A stretch of 64,000 nt of DNA from Aquabacter sp040049275 (GTDB taxonomy: Bacteria; Pseudomonadota; Alphaproteobacteria; Rhizobiales; Xanthobacteraceae), in the NCBI RefSeq assembly GCF_040049275.1, contig NZ_JBDZDT010000003.1:1-64000 (forward strand), written 5' to 3'. The position numbers and the translations under genes were made by a program. The notes beneath the pieces are model-generated. The model made no database searches. It had not been told where the DNA came from and saw only the letters and a program-made list of their open reading frames with translations. Of the stretch, positions 26,535 to 35,518 are shown in pieces (the stretch's first letter is position 1; each line of letters starts with the position of its first letter).

Positions 26535-28022
26535 ATGAAACCGAAACGCGACCCGGCTTTGTGGAGTGCAGATCTTGGAGGCTCGCTTCCTCCGGGAGCG
26601 GCAGCCCTGCACGCGCCGCGCGAGACGATCTCACCCCGGCTGAGCAGCTTCGCCTCGCGGCATTTCATTTCGCTGCTCGGCGTCTGCTTCGACGCCATCG
26701 CGCTGCTCCTTGCGGCGATCGCCGGCTACCTGGTCTATATCGGCACCGACGGGTCGTTCGAGGAATTCACCAGCCTGCTGCGCAGCGCCGCCATATCCGG
26801 CGGCGTCTATATCGCGATGATGCTGGAAGGCGGCTATTACCAGCCGCAAGTCCTTCTTTCGAAACGCGCCAGCCGCAACGTGATCGTCTGGCGGTGGCTG
26901 GGCGCGGTCCTGTTCCTGGTGCTCATCCTGTTCCTGTTCAAGCGCGGCGCCGAGGTCTCGCGCGGATCGACGACCCTGTTCGGCGTCTTCGCCCTCGCGG
27001 CGCTTCTGCAATGCAATGCCTGGCGTTCGGCGGCCTTGCGCAAGCTCATCGTGCGCGGCGTGGTCGCGCCCACCCGGCTCGTGGTCATCGGCACCGAACA
27101 GGAGATCGCGCGCCTTCCCGCCTCCCAGCATCTCGGCACGCACGGCGTCCGGTTCATCGGCCCGTTTCTCCTGCCGGCGGGGATACAGTCCTGCGCGGAG
27201 GTCGCCGCCAGGGCGGTGGCCGCAGCGCGGGGCGAGCAGGCCGAAGCGATCATCCTCGCCCTCCCCTGGTCGGACAAGGAGCGCATCGCCGAGCTGCGGG
27301 CCGAATTGCGCGCCGTGCCGGTCCCCGTCCGCCTCCTCCCGGATTCCGTCGCGTCCGAATTGCAGCATTATCCGCAGGTCGAGCTCGGCTTTTCACCGGC
27401 CTACGAGGTCCAGCGCAGTCCGCTGACGGTGCTGGAGCTGGCCAGCAAGCGCTGCCTCGACCTTGTCCTTTCGGCCTGTGCAGGCGCGCTGCTCTTGCCT
27501 TTCGTGCCCGTGATCGCGCTCATCATCAAGCTCGACAGTCCGGGGCCGGTCTTCTTCCGCCAGCGCCGCATCGGCTTCGACGGCCAGGAATTCCAGATCC
27601 TCAAGTTCCGCACCATGACCGTGCAGGAGGACGGCGCCGCCATTCCCCAGGCGCGCCGGAATGATGCGCGCATCACCCGCATCGGCCGCGTCCTGCGCGC
27701 GTCGAGCATCGACGAGCTGCCGCAGCTCATCAATGTCTGGTCCGGGAAGATGTCGCTGGTCGGGCCGCGCCCCCATGCGGTAGCCCATGACGATCATTAT
27801 GGCCGGCTCGTCGCCGAATATGCCCGGCGCCATCACGTGAAGCCGGGCATCACCGGATGGGCGCAGATCCACGGCCTGCGGGGCGAGACCGCGCACCTCT
27901 CGCAGATGGAAGCGCGGGTCCGGCACGATCTCGAATACATCTCCTCCTGGAGCCTTCTCCTCGACATCTGGATTCTCATGAGAACCGTGTACGAGGTCTG
28001 CAGGCCCCGAAACGCATTCTGA
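26535..28022 (+). CDS. Undecaprenyl-phosphate sugar phosphotransferase (initiating enzyme)
   Basis: A 495-residue polyprenyl glycosylphosphotransferase. The N-terminal half has about four membrane segments and a CoA-binding-like domain (LVVIGTEQEIARLPAS). The catalytic C-terminal domain has KRCLDLVLSACAGALLLP, PVFFRQRRIGFDGQEFQILKFRTM, then RVLRASSIDELPQLINVWSGKMSLVGPRP and GITGWAQIHG. It transfers a sugar-1-phosphate, usually glucose or galactose in this branch, from UDP-sugar to undecaprenyl phosphate, starting the repeat unit. It is the WcaJ/ExoY type. Confidence 0.93.
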   Translation: MKPKRDPALWSADLGGSLPPGAAALHAPRETISPRLSSFASRHFISLLGVCFDAIALLLAAIAGYLVYIGTDGSFEEFTSLLRSAAISGGVYIAMMLEGGYYQPQVLLSKRASRNVIVWRWLGAVLFLVLILFLFKRGAEVSRGSTTLFGVFALAALLQCNAWRSAALRKLIVRGVVAPTRLVVIGTEQEIARLPASQHLGTHGVRFIGPFLLPAGIQSCAEVAARAVAAARGEQAEAIILALPWSDKERIAELRAELRAVPVPVRLLPDSVASELQHYPQVELGFSPAYEVQRSPLTVLELASKRCLDLVLSACAGALLLPFVPVIALIIKLDSPGPVFFRQRRIGFDGQEFQILKFRTMTVQEDGAAIPQARRNDARITRIGRVLRASSIDELPQLINVWSGKMSLVGPRPHAVAHDDHYGRLVAEYARRHHVKPGITGWAQIHGLRGETAHLSQMEARVRHDLEYISSWSLLLDIWILMRTVYEVCRPRNAF

Positions 28023-28028
28023 GCGCCC

Positions 28029-29552
28029 ATGAGAGAACCCGCTCTCCCAGCCGGCGCCACGGGGCGCCCTCTCCCGGACCGCGGCAGGCAGGCACGGCCG
28101 GCGCGCGCGGCGGAACGGTCGGCGGAACGGCGCGCCGATGCGAGCCTGGAAGACGGGCTGTTCCTTCTGCTCCTGGCCGAGCTCGCCTTCGCGCCCTTTT
28201 GGTTCGGCGGCAACCGCCCCTTCGCCTGGATGGTCAATGCGGTGGTGTGGTCGGGCCTGATCCTCGCCTATGAGGCGGCCTTGACCTTCAAGCGCCGGCC
28301 TTATCCCGTGCCGCCGGCACGGCTGGCCCCCGTTCTCGCGCTCATGGCCTGCGTCCTCGCCTGGATCCTCGCCCAGTGCAGCCCCCTGATGCCCGTGGGA
28401 ATGCACAATCCGCTGTGGCCGCTCGCGGCCGGCGCCCTGGACATGCCCGTCGGTGGCGCCATCTCCATCGATCCCGATACGACGAAGCTCGCGCTGCTGA
28501 CCCTTCTGCCGCCGGCCGCCGCCTTCTGGCTCGCGCTCCAGCTGGGCCGGGAAAGTCGCCGCGCGCGCCTCGCCGTCCTCGGCTTCGCCGGCATTTCGGC
28601 GGCCTACGCCGCATACGCCATCTTCTCTCTGGGCTGGTTCCCCACCCGCCTGCTCTGGGTGCGGAAGGAGTATTATCTCGATTCCGCCACCGGCACCTTC
28701 GTCAACCGGAACAGCTACGCCACCTATGCCGGCATGGGCCTGCTCGCGAGCCTCAGCGCCCTGTCCAGCATGATCGCCCGCATCCACGATAGCGCCTATT
28801 CCTGGAAGCGCTGGATCTCTCTTCTCCTCACGCGCAGCGCCATCGTCCCCGGCCTGCTGCTGTGCGCGGTGATGCTGAACGGCATGGCGCTGATGCTGAC
28901 CGGCTCGCGCGCCGGCATCGCCTCGAGCCTGCTCGGCGTCATCGTCTATTACCTGCTCCACACCTGCCGCAAAGGCTTCCGCTGGCCCCAGGCCGTGTCG
29001 CTGGGCGCCGCCGCCCTCGTGATACTCGTCGTCGTCCTGCAGTACGACGATCTGGTGAGCCAGAGGCTTCAGGCCCAGGGCGTCCTCGATGCGGTGCGGC
29101 TGGCCATCCTGCGGCTGGGCCTCACCGCGCTCGGTGACCAGCCGCTGGCGGGCTTCGGCTTCGGCACCTTCGAGGAGAGCTTCCGGCTTTACCGCGACGC
29201 CAGCCTCCCCGGCGCGCTCCTGATCGACAAGGCCCACAACACCTATCTGGAAGCCGCCCTCGGCCTCGGCCTGCCCGCCTTCGCCCTGCTGATGGCGGCC
29301 CTGATCCTGCTCGTGGCGCTGTGCGTGCGGGGCAGCCTCATTCGCAGGAAGGATGAGGAGATTCCCCTGCTCGCTGCTGCCGTGAGCGTGACGGTTGGGG
29401 TACACGCGATGGTGGATTTCAGCCTGCAGATGCAGGGGGTGGCGGTGACCTACGCGATGCTGCTGGGCGTCGGCGCAAGCCAATCATGGCCGAGCGAGAA
29501 ACCGGCAGCCGATGCGGCGCGCGCCGCGATCCGGCGACCTGCGGGGCTATGA
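28029..29552 (+). CDS. O-antigen ligase/polymerase family membrane protein (Wzy candidate 2)
   Basis: A 507-residue polytopic membrane protein with around ten to twelve hydrophobic segments and the Wzy_C/WaaL-type periplasmic loop. Diagnostic stretches are GTFVNRNSYATYAGMGLLAS, MLTGSRAGIASSLLG and the loop motif LIDKAHNTYLEAALGLGLPA. Enzymes of this family polymerise or ligate lipid-linked glycans in the periplasm. It starts six bases after the initiating transferase gene and is followed by the co-polymerase gene, which favours it as the main polymerase. The first 40 residues are a basic, disordered tail. Confidence 0.85.
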   Translation: MREPALPAGATGRPLPDRGRQARPARAAERSAERRADASLEDGLFLLLLAELAFAPFWFGGNRPFAWMVNAVVWSGLILAYEAALTFKRRPYPVPPARLAPVLALMACVLAWILAQCSPLMPVGMHNPLWPLAAGALDMPVGGAISIDPDTTKLALLTLLPPAAAFWLALQLGRESRRARLAVLGFAGISAAYAAYAIFSLGWFPTRLLWVRKEYYLDSATGTFVNRNSYATYAGMGLLASLSALSSMIARIHDSAYSWKRWISLLLTRSAIVPGLLLCAVMLNGMALMLTGSRAGIASSLLGVIVYYLLHTCRKGFRWPQAVSLGAAALVILVVVLQYDDLVSQRLQAQGVLDAVRLAILRLGLTALGDQPLAGFGFGTFEESFRLYRDASLPGALLIDKAHNTYLEAALGLGLPAFALLMAALILLVALCVRGSLIRRKDEEIPLLAAAVSVTVGVHAMVDFSLQMQGVAVTYAMLLGVGASQSWPSEKPAADAARAAIRRPAGL

Positions 29553-29559
29553 CGACACC

Positions 29560-31860
29560 ATGCTGATGCAGACCGAGCCTTACGCGGAAGAAGAGGAGGG
29601 CAAGGCCGGCGGCGCGGCCATCCGCGCGGCCCTGGCCTTCCTGTCGCGCCGCTGGAAGATGATCGCGGCCTATACCGCCGCAACGATGATCCTTGCCTTG
29701 ATCATCATGCTCACAATGACGCCCTATTACACCGCCCGGACGCAGATCCTGCTCAACCAGGCGGATTCCAAGAGCAGCGGCGCGGATGCTGTCCTCAGCC
29801 AGATCAGCGGCAGCAATGCGGTCGTCGACAGCCAGTTGAGCCTCATCACCTCCAGCGCCTTGCTGCGGCGGGTGGTTCAGAAGGAAAACCTCCTCAACAA
29901 TCCCGAATTCTCCGGCACGGGCCAACGCTCCCTCCTCTCCACCGTCATCGGCGTCATCACCTCCTTCTTCGATACGGGGCCGCAAGAGGAGCCGGCAGCC
30001 GCCACCCCCGAGGACGCCAATGCGCTGACCCCGGCCGAGCTGCGCGCCATCGGGCAGCTTCGCGGCGCCATACGGGTCTCGCGGGTGAAGCTGACCTACG
30101 TCATCGAAATCTCGGCCACCGCCAAGAGCCCGAAAATGGCGGCCAAACTCGCCAATGCGGTGGCGAACGCCTACGTGATCGACCAGCTGGAGGCGCGCTA
30201 CGAGACCGCCCAGCGGGCGTCCGTCTGGCTGGCCGAACGGCTGACGACCCTGGCGGATCAGCTGAGGGATTCCGAAGAGGCCGTTGCCGAATTCCGCAAG
30301 CAGAACAACCTCGTCGCCCTGCCCAACGGCACCATCAACGATCAGCAGCTCTCAGAGCTGAACGTCAAGCTCGCCGCCGCGCGCGCCGAAACCGCGGTCG
30401 CCGCCGCCCGCTATGACCAGGTGGTCTCGGCCCGCGAGAAGGGCGCCAACCCCGCCTCCCTGCCCGACGTCATGCGCTCCCCCGTCATCGCCCAGCTGCG
30501 GGGGCAGGAGGCGGAGGTGAACCGCAAGGAAGCGGACCTCGTCGCACGCTACGGCGCGCGCCACCCCCTGGTGGTGAACGTGCGGGCCGAGGTGGCCGAC
30601 ATCCAGGGCGCCATCACCGCCGAGACGCGGCGCATCCTCGACACCATCCAGCGCTCCTACGAGGTGGCCAAGGCACAGCAGGTGGCGCTGGAGCAGAATA
30701 TCGCCCAGCTGACCGGCCAGAGCGGCGTGGACGAGGCCGTGTCCATTCGCCTGCGCGAGCTTCAGCGGATGGCCAATGCGAACCGCACCCTCTACGAGAA
30801 CTTCCTCTCACGCGCCAAGCTCACAAGCGAATATGTGACGTTCGAAGCCCCGGAAAGCCGGATCATCACCGTGGCGGTGCCGCCGGGGTCGGCGAGCTAT
30901 CCACGCAAGACGCTGGGCCTCGCTTTGGCCATGGTGGTCGGATTGGTCATCGGCCTTGCGGCCGCCTATGTGGTGGAGCTTCTCAATACCGGCTTCACAT
31001 CCCCAAGCCAGATCGTGGAGACGCTGGGCATCCCGATCCTGGCGCGAATCCCCCTGACCCTGGAGGAAGGGCCCGCTCCCTCAGCGTCCGGCGGCAACAC
31101 CGCCGACAGAAAAGGCCGCCGCGAGAAAGCCGTCCAGCGGCGGGCCGACAGCCAGGCCATCGCGCATCTCATCGTGGAGAAGCCCCTGGCCCACTACAGC
31201 GAGGCCATCCGCACGCTGCGCACCAGCCTTCACATGAGCGACGTGGACCACCCGCCCAAGCTCATCATGGTGACCTCCACCATGCCGGGCGAAGGCAAGT
31301 CCACTACCATGGTGAGCTTCGCCTTGTCGTGTGCCGTCTCCGGCGCGCGGACGCTGCTGGTGGACTGCGACCTGCGCAAGAAAAGCCTGACGCTCCAGTT
31401 CCACCTTCAGAACAATCCCGGTCTCGTGGATGTGCTTACGGGCGCGCGGGCGCTGCGGGACTGCATCTTCCAGGACACGGAAACCGGGCTGCACATCTTC
31501 CCCGGCGGCGCCGATACGCAGACGCCGCAGGACCTCCTCACCTCCACCCGGCTGCAGAAGCTGCTGCAGGAGTTGAGCACGGACTATGACTATGTGCTGG
31601 TGGACGCCCCGCCGCTGGGACCGCTGGCCGATGCGGTCATCCTGTCCAATCTCGTGGACAAGCTGTTCTTCGTGGTCCGCTGGAACGAGACACCCCGCCA
31701 GCTCGCACGCGAAGCCCTCCAGACCATCCGCGACCATCGCAAGGTCGCCGGCGCGGTGCTGACCATGATCGATGAGCGCGCGGCCGCGAAATACAGCGCC
31801 TATTCGCTTTATGGCGGCGGATATTACAGCCAGTACACCGAGAATTATTACCGCCGATGA
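29560..31860 (+). CDS. Wzc/ExoP-type polysaccharide co-polymerase and tyrosine autokinase
   Basis: A 766-residue inner-membrane protein. A Wzz domain lies between two membrane segments (about residues 34-55 and 450-470), with a long periplasmic coiled-coil between. The cytosolic BY-kinase domain has Walker A TMPGEGKSTTM (about 575-585), Walker A' LLVDCDLRKK and Walker B YVLVDAPPLGP. A tyrosine cluster ends the protein (YSAYSLYGGGYYSQYTENYY). It controls chain length and couples the polymerase to the export lipoprotein through phosphorylation cycles. ATG 29560 follows the previous stop by seven bases. Its stop overlaps the next gene (ATGA). Confidence 0.94.
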   Translation: MLMQTEPYAEEEEGKAGGAAIRAALAFLSRRWKMIAAYTAATMILALIIMLTMTPYYTARTQILLNQADSKSSGADAVLSQISGSNAVVDSQLSLITSSALLRRVVQKENLLNNPEFSGTGQRSLLSTVIGVITSFFDTGPQEEPAAATPEDANALTPAELRAIGQLRGAIRVSRVKLTYVIEISATAKSPKMAAKLANAVANAYVIDQLEARYETAQRASVWLAERLTTLADQLRDSEEAVAEFRKQNNLVALPNGTINDQQLSELNVKLAAARAETAVAAARYDQVVSAREKGANPASLPDVMRSPVIAQLRGQEAEVNRKEADLVARYGARHPLVVNVRAEVADIQGAITAETRRILDTIQRSYEVAKAQQVALEQNIAQLTGQSGVDEAVSIRLRELQRMANANRTLYENFLSRAKLTSEYVTFEAPESRIITVAVPPGSASYPRKTLGLALAMVVGLVIGLAAAYVVELLNTGFTSPSQIVETLGIPILARIPLTLEEGPAPSASGGNTADRKGRREKAVQRRADSQAIAHLIVEKPLAHYSEAIRTLRTSLHMSDVDHPPKLIMVTSTMPGEGKSTTMVSFALSCAVSGARTLLVDCDLRKKSLTLQFHLQNNPGLVDVLTGARALRDCIFQDTETGLHIFPGGADTQTPQDLLTSTRLQKLLQELSTDYDYVLVDAPPLGPLADAVILSNLVDKLFFVVRWNETPRQLAREALQTIRDHRKVAGAVLTMIDERAAAKYSAYSLYGGGYYSQYTENYYRR

Positions 31861-32573
31861 AGGCCGTGGTCGCACTCCTGGTCCGGACCGTGATCTGCGC
31901 CCTGGCGGCCGTGGGGCTCTATCTCGGCAGCGTGCTGGTCTATGCGGTCGTCGAGGAAGACCTCGCCAATGCCGCCCAAAGGCGGGAGCTGGCGCCGGAC
32001 CGGGCCGACATCATCAACACGGAAAAGGCCCATTGGCAGGCTGCGGCCGGCGCCTGGCGCCTGGTGGGCTTTGCCGGCCGCGCCGCCGAGGCGGAGGCCC
32101 GCAGCGCCCTCGCCGGGGCTGCGGACGAGGGCGCGCAACGGCAGATACAGACGGCGCGCATCAAGGCTGCGCTCGCCCTTCGCCCGACCCGCTCCGACCT
32201 CTGGTTCGAGCTCGCCCAGCTCCAATTGCTGGACGAGGCCACCCTTTCCCCCGTCCTCTCGTCGCTTGCCATGGCGCAGCTCACCGCCCCGCGCGAGGTC
32301 GAGCCCGCTCTGGCGCGTACCCTCCTGATGCTTCAGAGCTGGGCGCGCATCCAGTCCCTGGCGGCATCCGCGGAGGAGGTCGAAACCCTCAGGAATGCCG
32401 TGGTGCAGGACATAGCGAGCGCGCGCCTCGGCTACACGCCGTTCGAGTTCAACATGGTCCGCACCGCCTTTGCGGCCCTCCCCCCGGAGGACCGTGCAGG
32501 GTTCCGCGACGCCCTTGTTGGCCGCATGGGCGAAGCGGTCGCCAATTCCTTCATTCCCCAGCCGAGCAGTTGA
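31857..32573 (+). CDS. Membrane-anchored protein of unknown function, exopolysaccharide-linked
   Basis: A 238-residue protein translationally coupled to the co-polymerase gene (ATGA). One N-terminal membrane segment (ALLVRTVICALAAVGLYLGSVLVYAVV) is followed by an all-helical periplasmic domain rich in Ala, Glu and Leu. The latter looks like tetratricopeptide-type helices (ARIKAALALRPTRSDLWFELAQLQL). I know no defined family. The coupling points to a stoichiometric partner of the Wzc-type protein. Confidence 0.72.
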   Translation: MKAVVALLVRTVICALAAVGLYLGSVLVYAVVEEDLANAAQRRELAPDRADIINTEKAHWQAAAGAWRLVGFAGRAAEAEARSALAGAADEGAQRQIQTARIKAALALRPTRSDLWFELAQLQLLDEATLSPVLSSLAMAQLTAPREVEPALARTLLMLQSWARIQSLAASAEEVETLRNAVVQDIASARLGYTPFEFNMVRTAFAALPPEDRAGFRDALVGRMGEAVANSFIPQPSS

Positions 32574-32605
32574 ACCGGCACTGAAGCCAGACCGGCAAGG
32601 CGAGA

Positions 32606-34486
32606 ATGAAGCTCCTCGGCTATTTCAAGGAGATTGACGGCCTCAGAGCCTTTGCCGTCATGGCCGTCATCACCTTCCATTTCCAGAAGTCGATACTTCC
32701 GTTCGGCTATCTCGGCGTCGATGTATTCTTTGTCATTTCCGGCTTCGTCATCAGCCAGTCCATATGGAAAAGGATGGATGAAGGACGGTTCGCCATAGAT
32801 GATTTCTTCATGCGGCGATTCAAGCGGCTCTTTCCCGCGCTCGCGCTGCTGGTGATCTCGACCATCTTCTTTTCCGCGTTGGTCCTGCCCAAGCAGACCA
32901 TCGTTCTTACTGGCGCCGCGGCCCTTGCGGGTGTCTCGAACATCGCTCTTTGGGGCCTCGGCCACGATTACTTCGCCGCTCCGTCGGAATGGAACCCGCT
33001 CACCCACACATGGTCCCTGGGCGTGGAGGAGCAGTTCTATCTGGTCTTCCCTTTCCTCCTGGCCTTGTTGTCCGGCAGACCGCTCGTCAGGCTGGTGCTC
33101 GCCCTCATCGCTGCGACGAGCCTTGCCGCCTATCTCGCAGCCGGGACATCCTTTCCGACAGCAGCTTTCTATCTGCCCATCTTCCGCTTCTGGGAATTCC
33201 TGAGCGGCGCACTGATTTTCTTCGTGCCCCGGCCACAGCGCGAGGACAAATGGTCGCCGCGCCTCTGGCATTGCCTGCAATATGCCCTGTTGGCCGCACT
33301 GCTGATCCTCATGGGGACGAACGGCCTCCCGGAAGCGCTGGCGACGGTCCTATGCGCCGCCCTCGCTTGCGGACTTGTGTTCGCCTCCTCCCGTCAAGCG
33401 CAGCTCAATCCCCTGCTCTGCCATCCCCTCATGCAGGGCATCGGCAGGATTTCATACGCGCTCTATCTGTGGCATTGGCCGGTGGTGGTTTTCACCAAGC
33501 TGCTGGCGCCCCCCGGCCTTCTTCTGCCCCTTTATGCGAGCGCAACCCTCGCCACGGCGACACTCTCATACGTCCTTGTGGAGCGGCCGCTCCGCCGCAT
33601 GACCTGGCCCTGCCGCCGGGAGCGCATCGTCCTTGCGCTCCCGGCGGCAGCAGCAGCCAGCGCCGTACTGATCGCCGGACTGTGGCTGGCGCGACCCATG
33701 CTCTATCTCGGGCCACCGGCGATGCTGGAGCGTTATTTCCTGGTGGAAACCCCATGCCACGCTCCGGGACGCGACGGGTTGCAAACCTGCCTGCGGGACG
33801 CAGGGAGCGGTCAGGGTACGGTCTGGCTCCTTGGGGATTCCCATGCCGGCAGCTTCCTTCTCGCGCTCCGTGCGGCGGGCAAGAGCATGGGCATGGGGGT
33901 GCAGCACCTGACGGGACGCTCGCTTTATCTGTCGCTGACCAATCGATGCAGCGCCGGCTTCTGCCAGGAGGGCACCGCGAAGGACCTCACGGCCCGCATG
34001 GCGGCCGTCTCGAAGCCCGGGGACGTGGTCTTTCTCAGTTTCGTCCGGACCCGGCTTGATCCGAATCTCCGGGCGACCTTCCAGGCATCGCTGGAGACGT
34101 TGACGTCAGACCTTTCAGGAATGGGCCTGCATGTGATCCTCATCGAGGACATTCCGAAGGTCTGCGGCGAAGGCGAATTCTTGAGATCCACCTTCGACCC
34201 TACCGCGTGCCGGACGCCCCTGAGCCAGTCGCGGCAGGGGCGCCAGCTGCTCTCCGACATCTATTCCGACATCAAGCGGCGTCAGGACGTCGAAATCCTC
34301 GATCCTCACGACATGCTGTGCGAGACGGGCGCATCCGCGGAGGCGACGTGCGGGAGCTGGCTCAACGGGCAACTCCTCTATATGGATTCCTCGCCCCATC
34401 TCACCGCGGAGCGCAGCGCGGCATTCACCGACTTTTTCCTCGATGCATTGCGCCGGGTGCGCACTTCGGGACAATTGGCGCGATAA
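32606..34486 (+). CDS. OafA/YrhL-type acyltransferase with SGNH domain
   Basis: A 626-residue two-part enzyme. Residues 1 to about 340 form the acyltransferase-3 membrane domain: EIDGLRAFAVMAVITFHF, GYLGVDVFFVISGFVIS, then RRFKRLFPALALL and THTWSLGVEEQFYLVFP with its HTWSL/GVEEQ motif. The C-terminal SGNH domain has the nucleophile block WLLGDSHAGSFL and the DSSPHLTAERSA catalytic Asp/His block. Such proteins O-acetylate sugars: the membrane domain brings an acyl group across and the SGNH domain transfers it. Here it would decorate the exported polysaccharide. Confidence 0.93.
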   Translation: MKLLGYFKEIDGLRAFAVMAVITFHFQKSILPFGYLGVDVFFVISGFVISQSIWKRMDEGRFAIDDFFMRRFKRLFPALALLVISTIFFSALVLPKQTIVLTGAAALAGVSNIALWGLGHDYFAAPSEWNPLTHTWSLGVEEQFYLVFPFLLALLSGRPLVRLVLALIAATSLAAYLAAGTSFPTAAFYLPIFRFWEFLSGALIFFVPRPQREDKWSPRLWHCLQYALLAALLILMGTNGLPEALATVLCAALACGLVFASSRQAQLNPLLCHPLMQGIGRISYALYLWHWPVVVFTKLLAPPGLLLPLYASATLATATLSYVLVERPLRRMTWPCRRERIVLALPAAAAASAVLIAGLWLARPMLYLGPPAMLERYFLVETPCHAPGRDGLQTCLRDAGSGQGTVWLLGDSHAGSFLLALRAAGKSMGMGVQHLTGRSLYLSLTNRCSAGFCQEGTAKDLTARMAAVSKPGDVVFLSFVRTRLDPNLRATFQASLETLTSDLSGMGLHVILIEDIPKVCGEGEFLRSTFDPTACRTPLSQSRQGRQLLSDIYSDIKRRQDVEILDPHDMLCETGASAEATCGSWLNGQLLYMDSSPHLTAERSAAFTDFFLDALRRVRTSGQLAR

Positions 34487-34540
34487 CTCCATGGCAGGCG
34501 GGTGCGCCTTTAACGCCGAACAGGACCAAGGCCGTTTGAA

Positions 34541-35512
34541 ATGATCGAAAGTTCGCGAGTGCTCGTGACCGGCGGCGCCGGTTTCCTCGGCTCCCATCTG
34601 TGCGAGAAGCTGCTGGAATCCGGCGCGGAGGTGCTGTGCGTCGACAATTTCTTCACCGGCCAGCGCGCCAATATCAACACGATGCTGGACAGCAAGAATT
34701 TCGAGCTGCTGCGCCACGACATCACGCATCCGCTGTTCGTCGAATGCGACGAGATCTACAATCTCGCCTGTCCCGCCTCCCCGGTGCACTACCAGTTCGA
34801 TCCGGTGCAGACCACGAAGACCAGCGTGCTCGGCGCCATCAACGTGCTCGGCCTCGCAAAGCGGCTGCGCGCGAAGGTGCTCCAGGCCTCGACGTCGGAA
34901 GTCTATGGAGACCCCACCGTCCATCCCCAACCCGAGGGCTATTGGGGCAATGTGAACCCCATCGGCAGCCGCGCCTGCTATGACGAGGGCAAGCGCTGCG
35001 CCGAGACCCTGTTCTTCGACTATTGGCGCCAGCACCGCTCGCGCATCAAGGTGGCGCGGATCTTCAACACCTATGGCCCGCGCATGAAGCTGAATGACGG
35101 CCGCGTCGTTTCCAACTTTATCGTGCAGGCGCTGCGCGGCGAGCCCCTCACGCTCTATGGCGATGGCTCGCAGACACGCTCCTTCTGCTATGTGGACGAC
35201 CTCATCGACGGGCTCGTCCGGCTGATGCGGACGCCGGACGAGGTGACGGGGCCGATCAATATCGGCAATCCCAGCGAGTTCACCATGCGCGCGCTGGCCG
35301 AGACGGTGATCGACATTACCGGCTCGCCGTCGGAGATCGTCACCAAGCCCTTGCCCGAGGACGATCCCAAGCAGCGCCGCCCCGATATCTCGCTTGCCGG
35401 AGAAACGCTGGGCTGGCAGCCCACAGTGCCGCTCCGCGAGGGCCTCATCCGGACCATCGCCTATTTCGACGCCCTCCTTTCGAAGGGATCGCCGGAACTG
35501 GCGCGCCCCTGA
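34541..35512 (+). CDS. uxs: UDP-glucuronate decarboxylase (UDP-xylose synthase)
   Basis: A 323-residue extended SDR enzyme that converts UDP-glucuronate to UDP-xylose. It has the NAD site VTGGAGFLGSHLC, and CVDNFFTGQRANI. EIYNLACPASPVHYQ is the characteristic UXS segment, with the Ser/Tyr-Lys triad in QASTSEVYGDP and YDEGKRCAE. GPRMKLNDGRVVSNFI and DGSQTRSFCYVDDL also match the family. It closes the exopolysaccharide locus and makes xylose a likely sugar of the polymer. Confidence 0.94.
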   Translation: MIESSRVLVTGGAGFLGSHLCEKLLESGAEVLCVDNFFTGQRANINTMLDSKNFELLRHDITHPLFVECDEIYNLACPASPVHYQFDPVQTTKTSVLGAINVLGLAKRLRAKVLQASTSEVYGDPTVHPQPEGYWGNVNPIGSRACYDEGKRCAETLFFDYWRQHRSRIKVARIFNTYGPRMKLNDGRVVSNFIVQALRGEPLTLYGDGSQTRSFCYVDDLIDGLVRLMRTPDEVTGPINIGNPSEFTMRALAETVIDITGSPSEIVTKPLPEDDPKQRRPDISLAGETLGWQPTVPLREGLIRTIAYFDALLSKGSPELARP

Positions 35513-35518
35513 GCCGCC

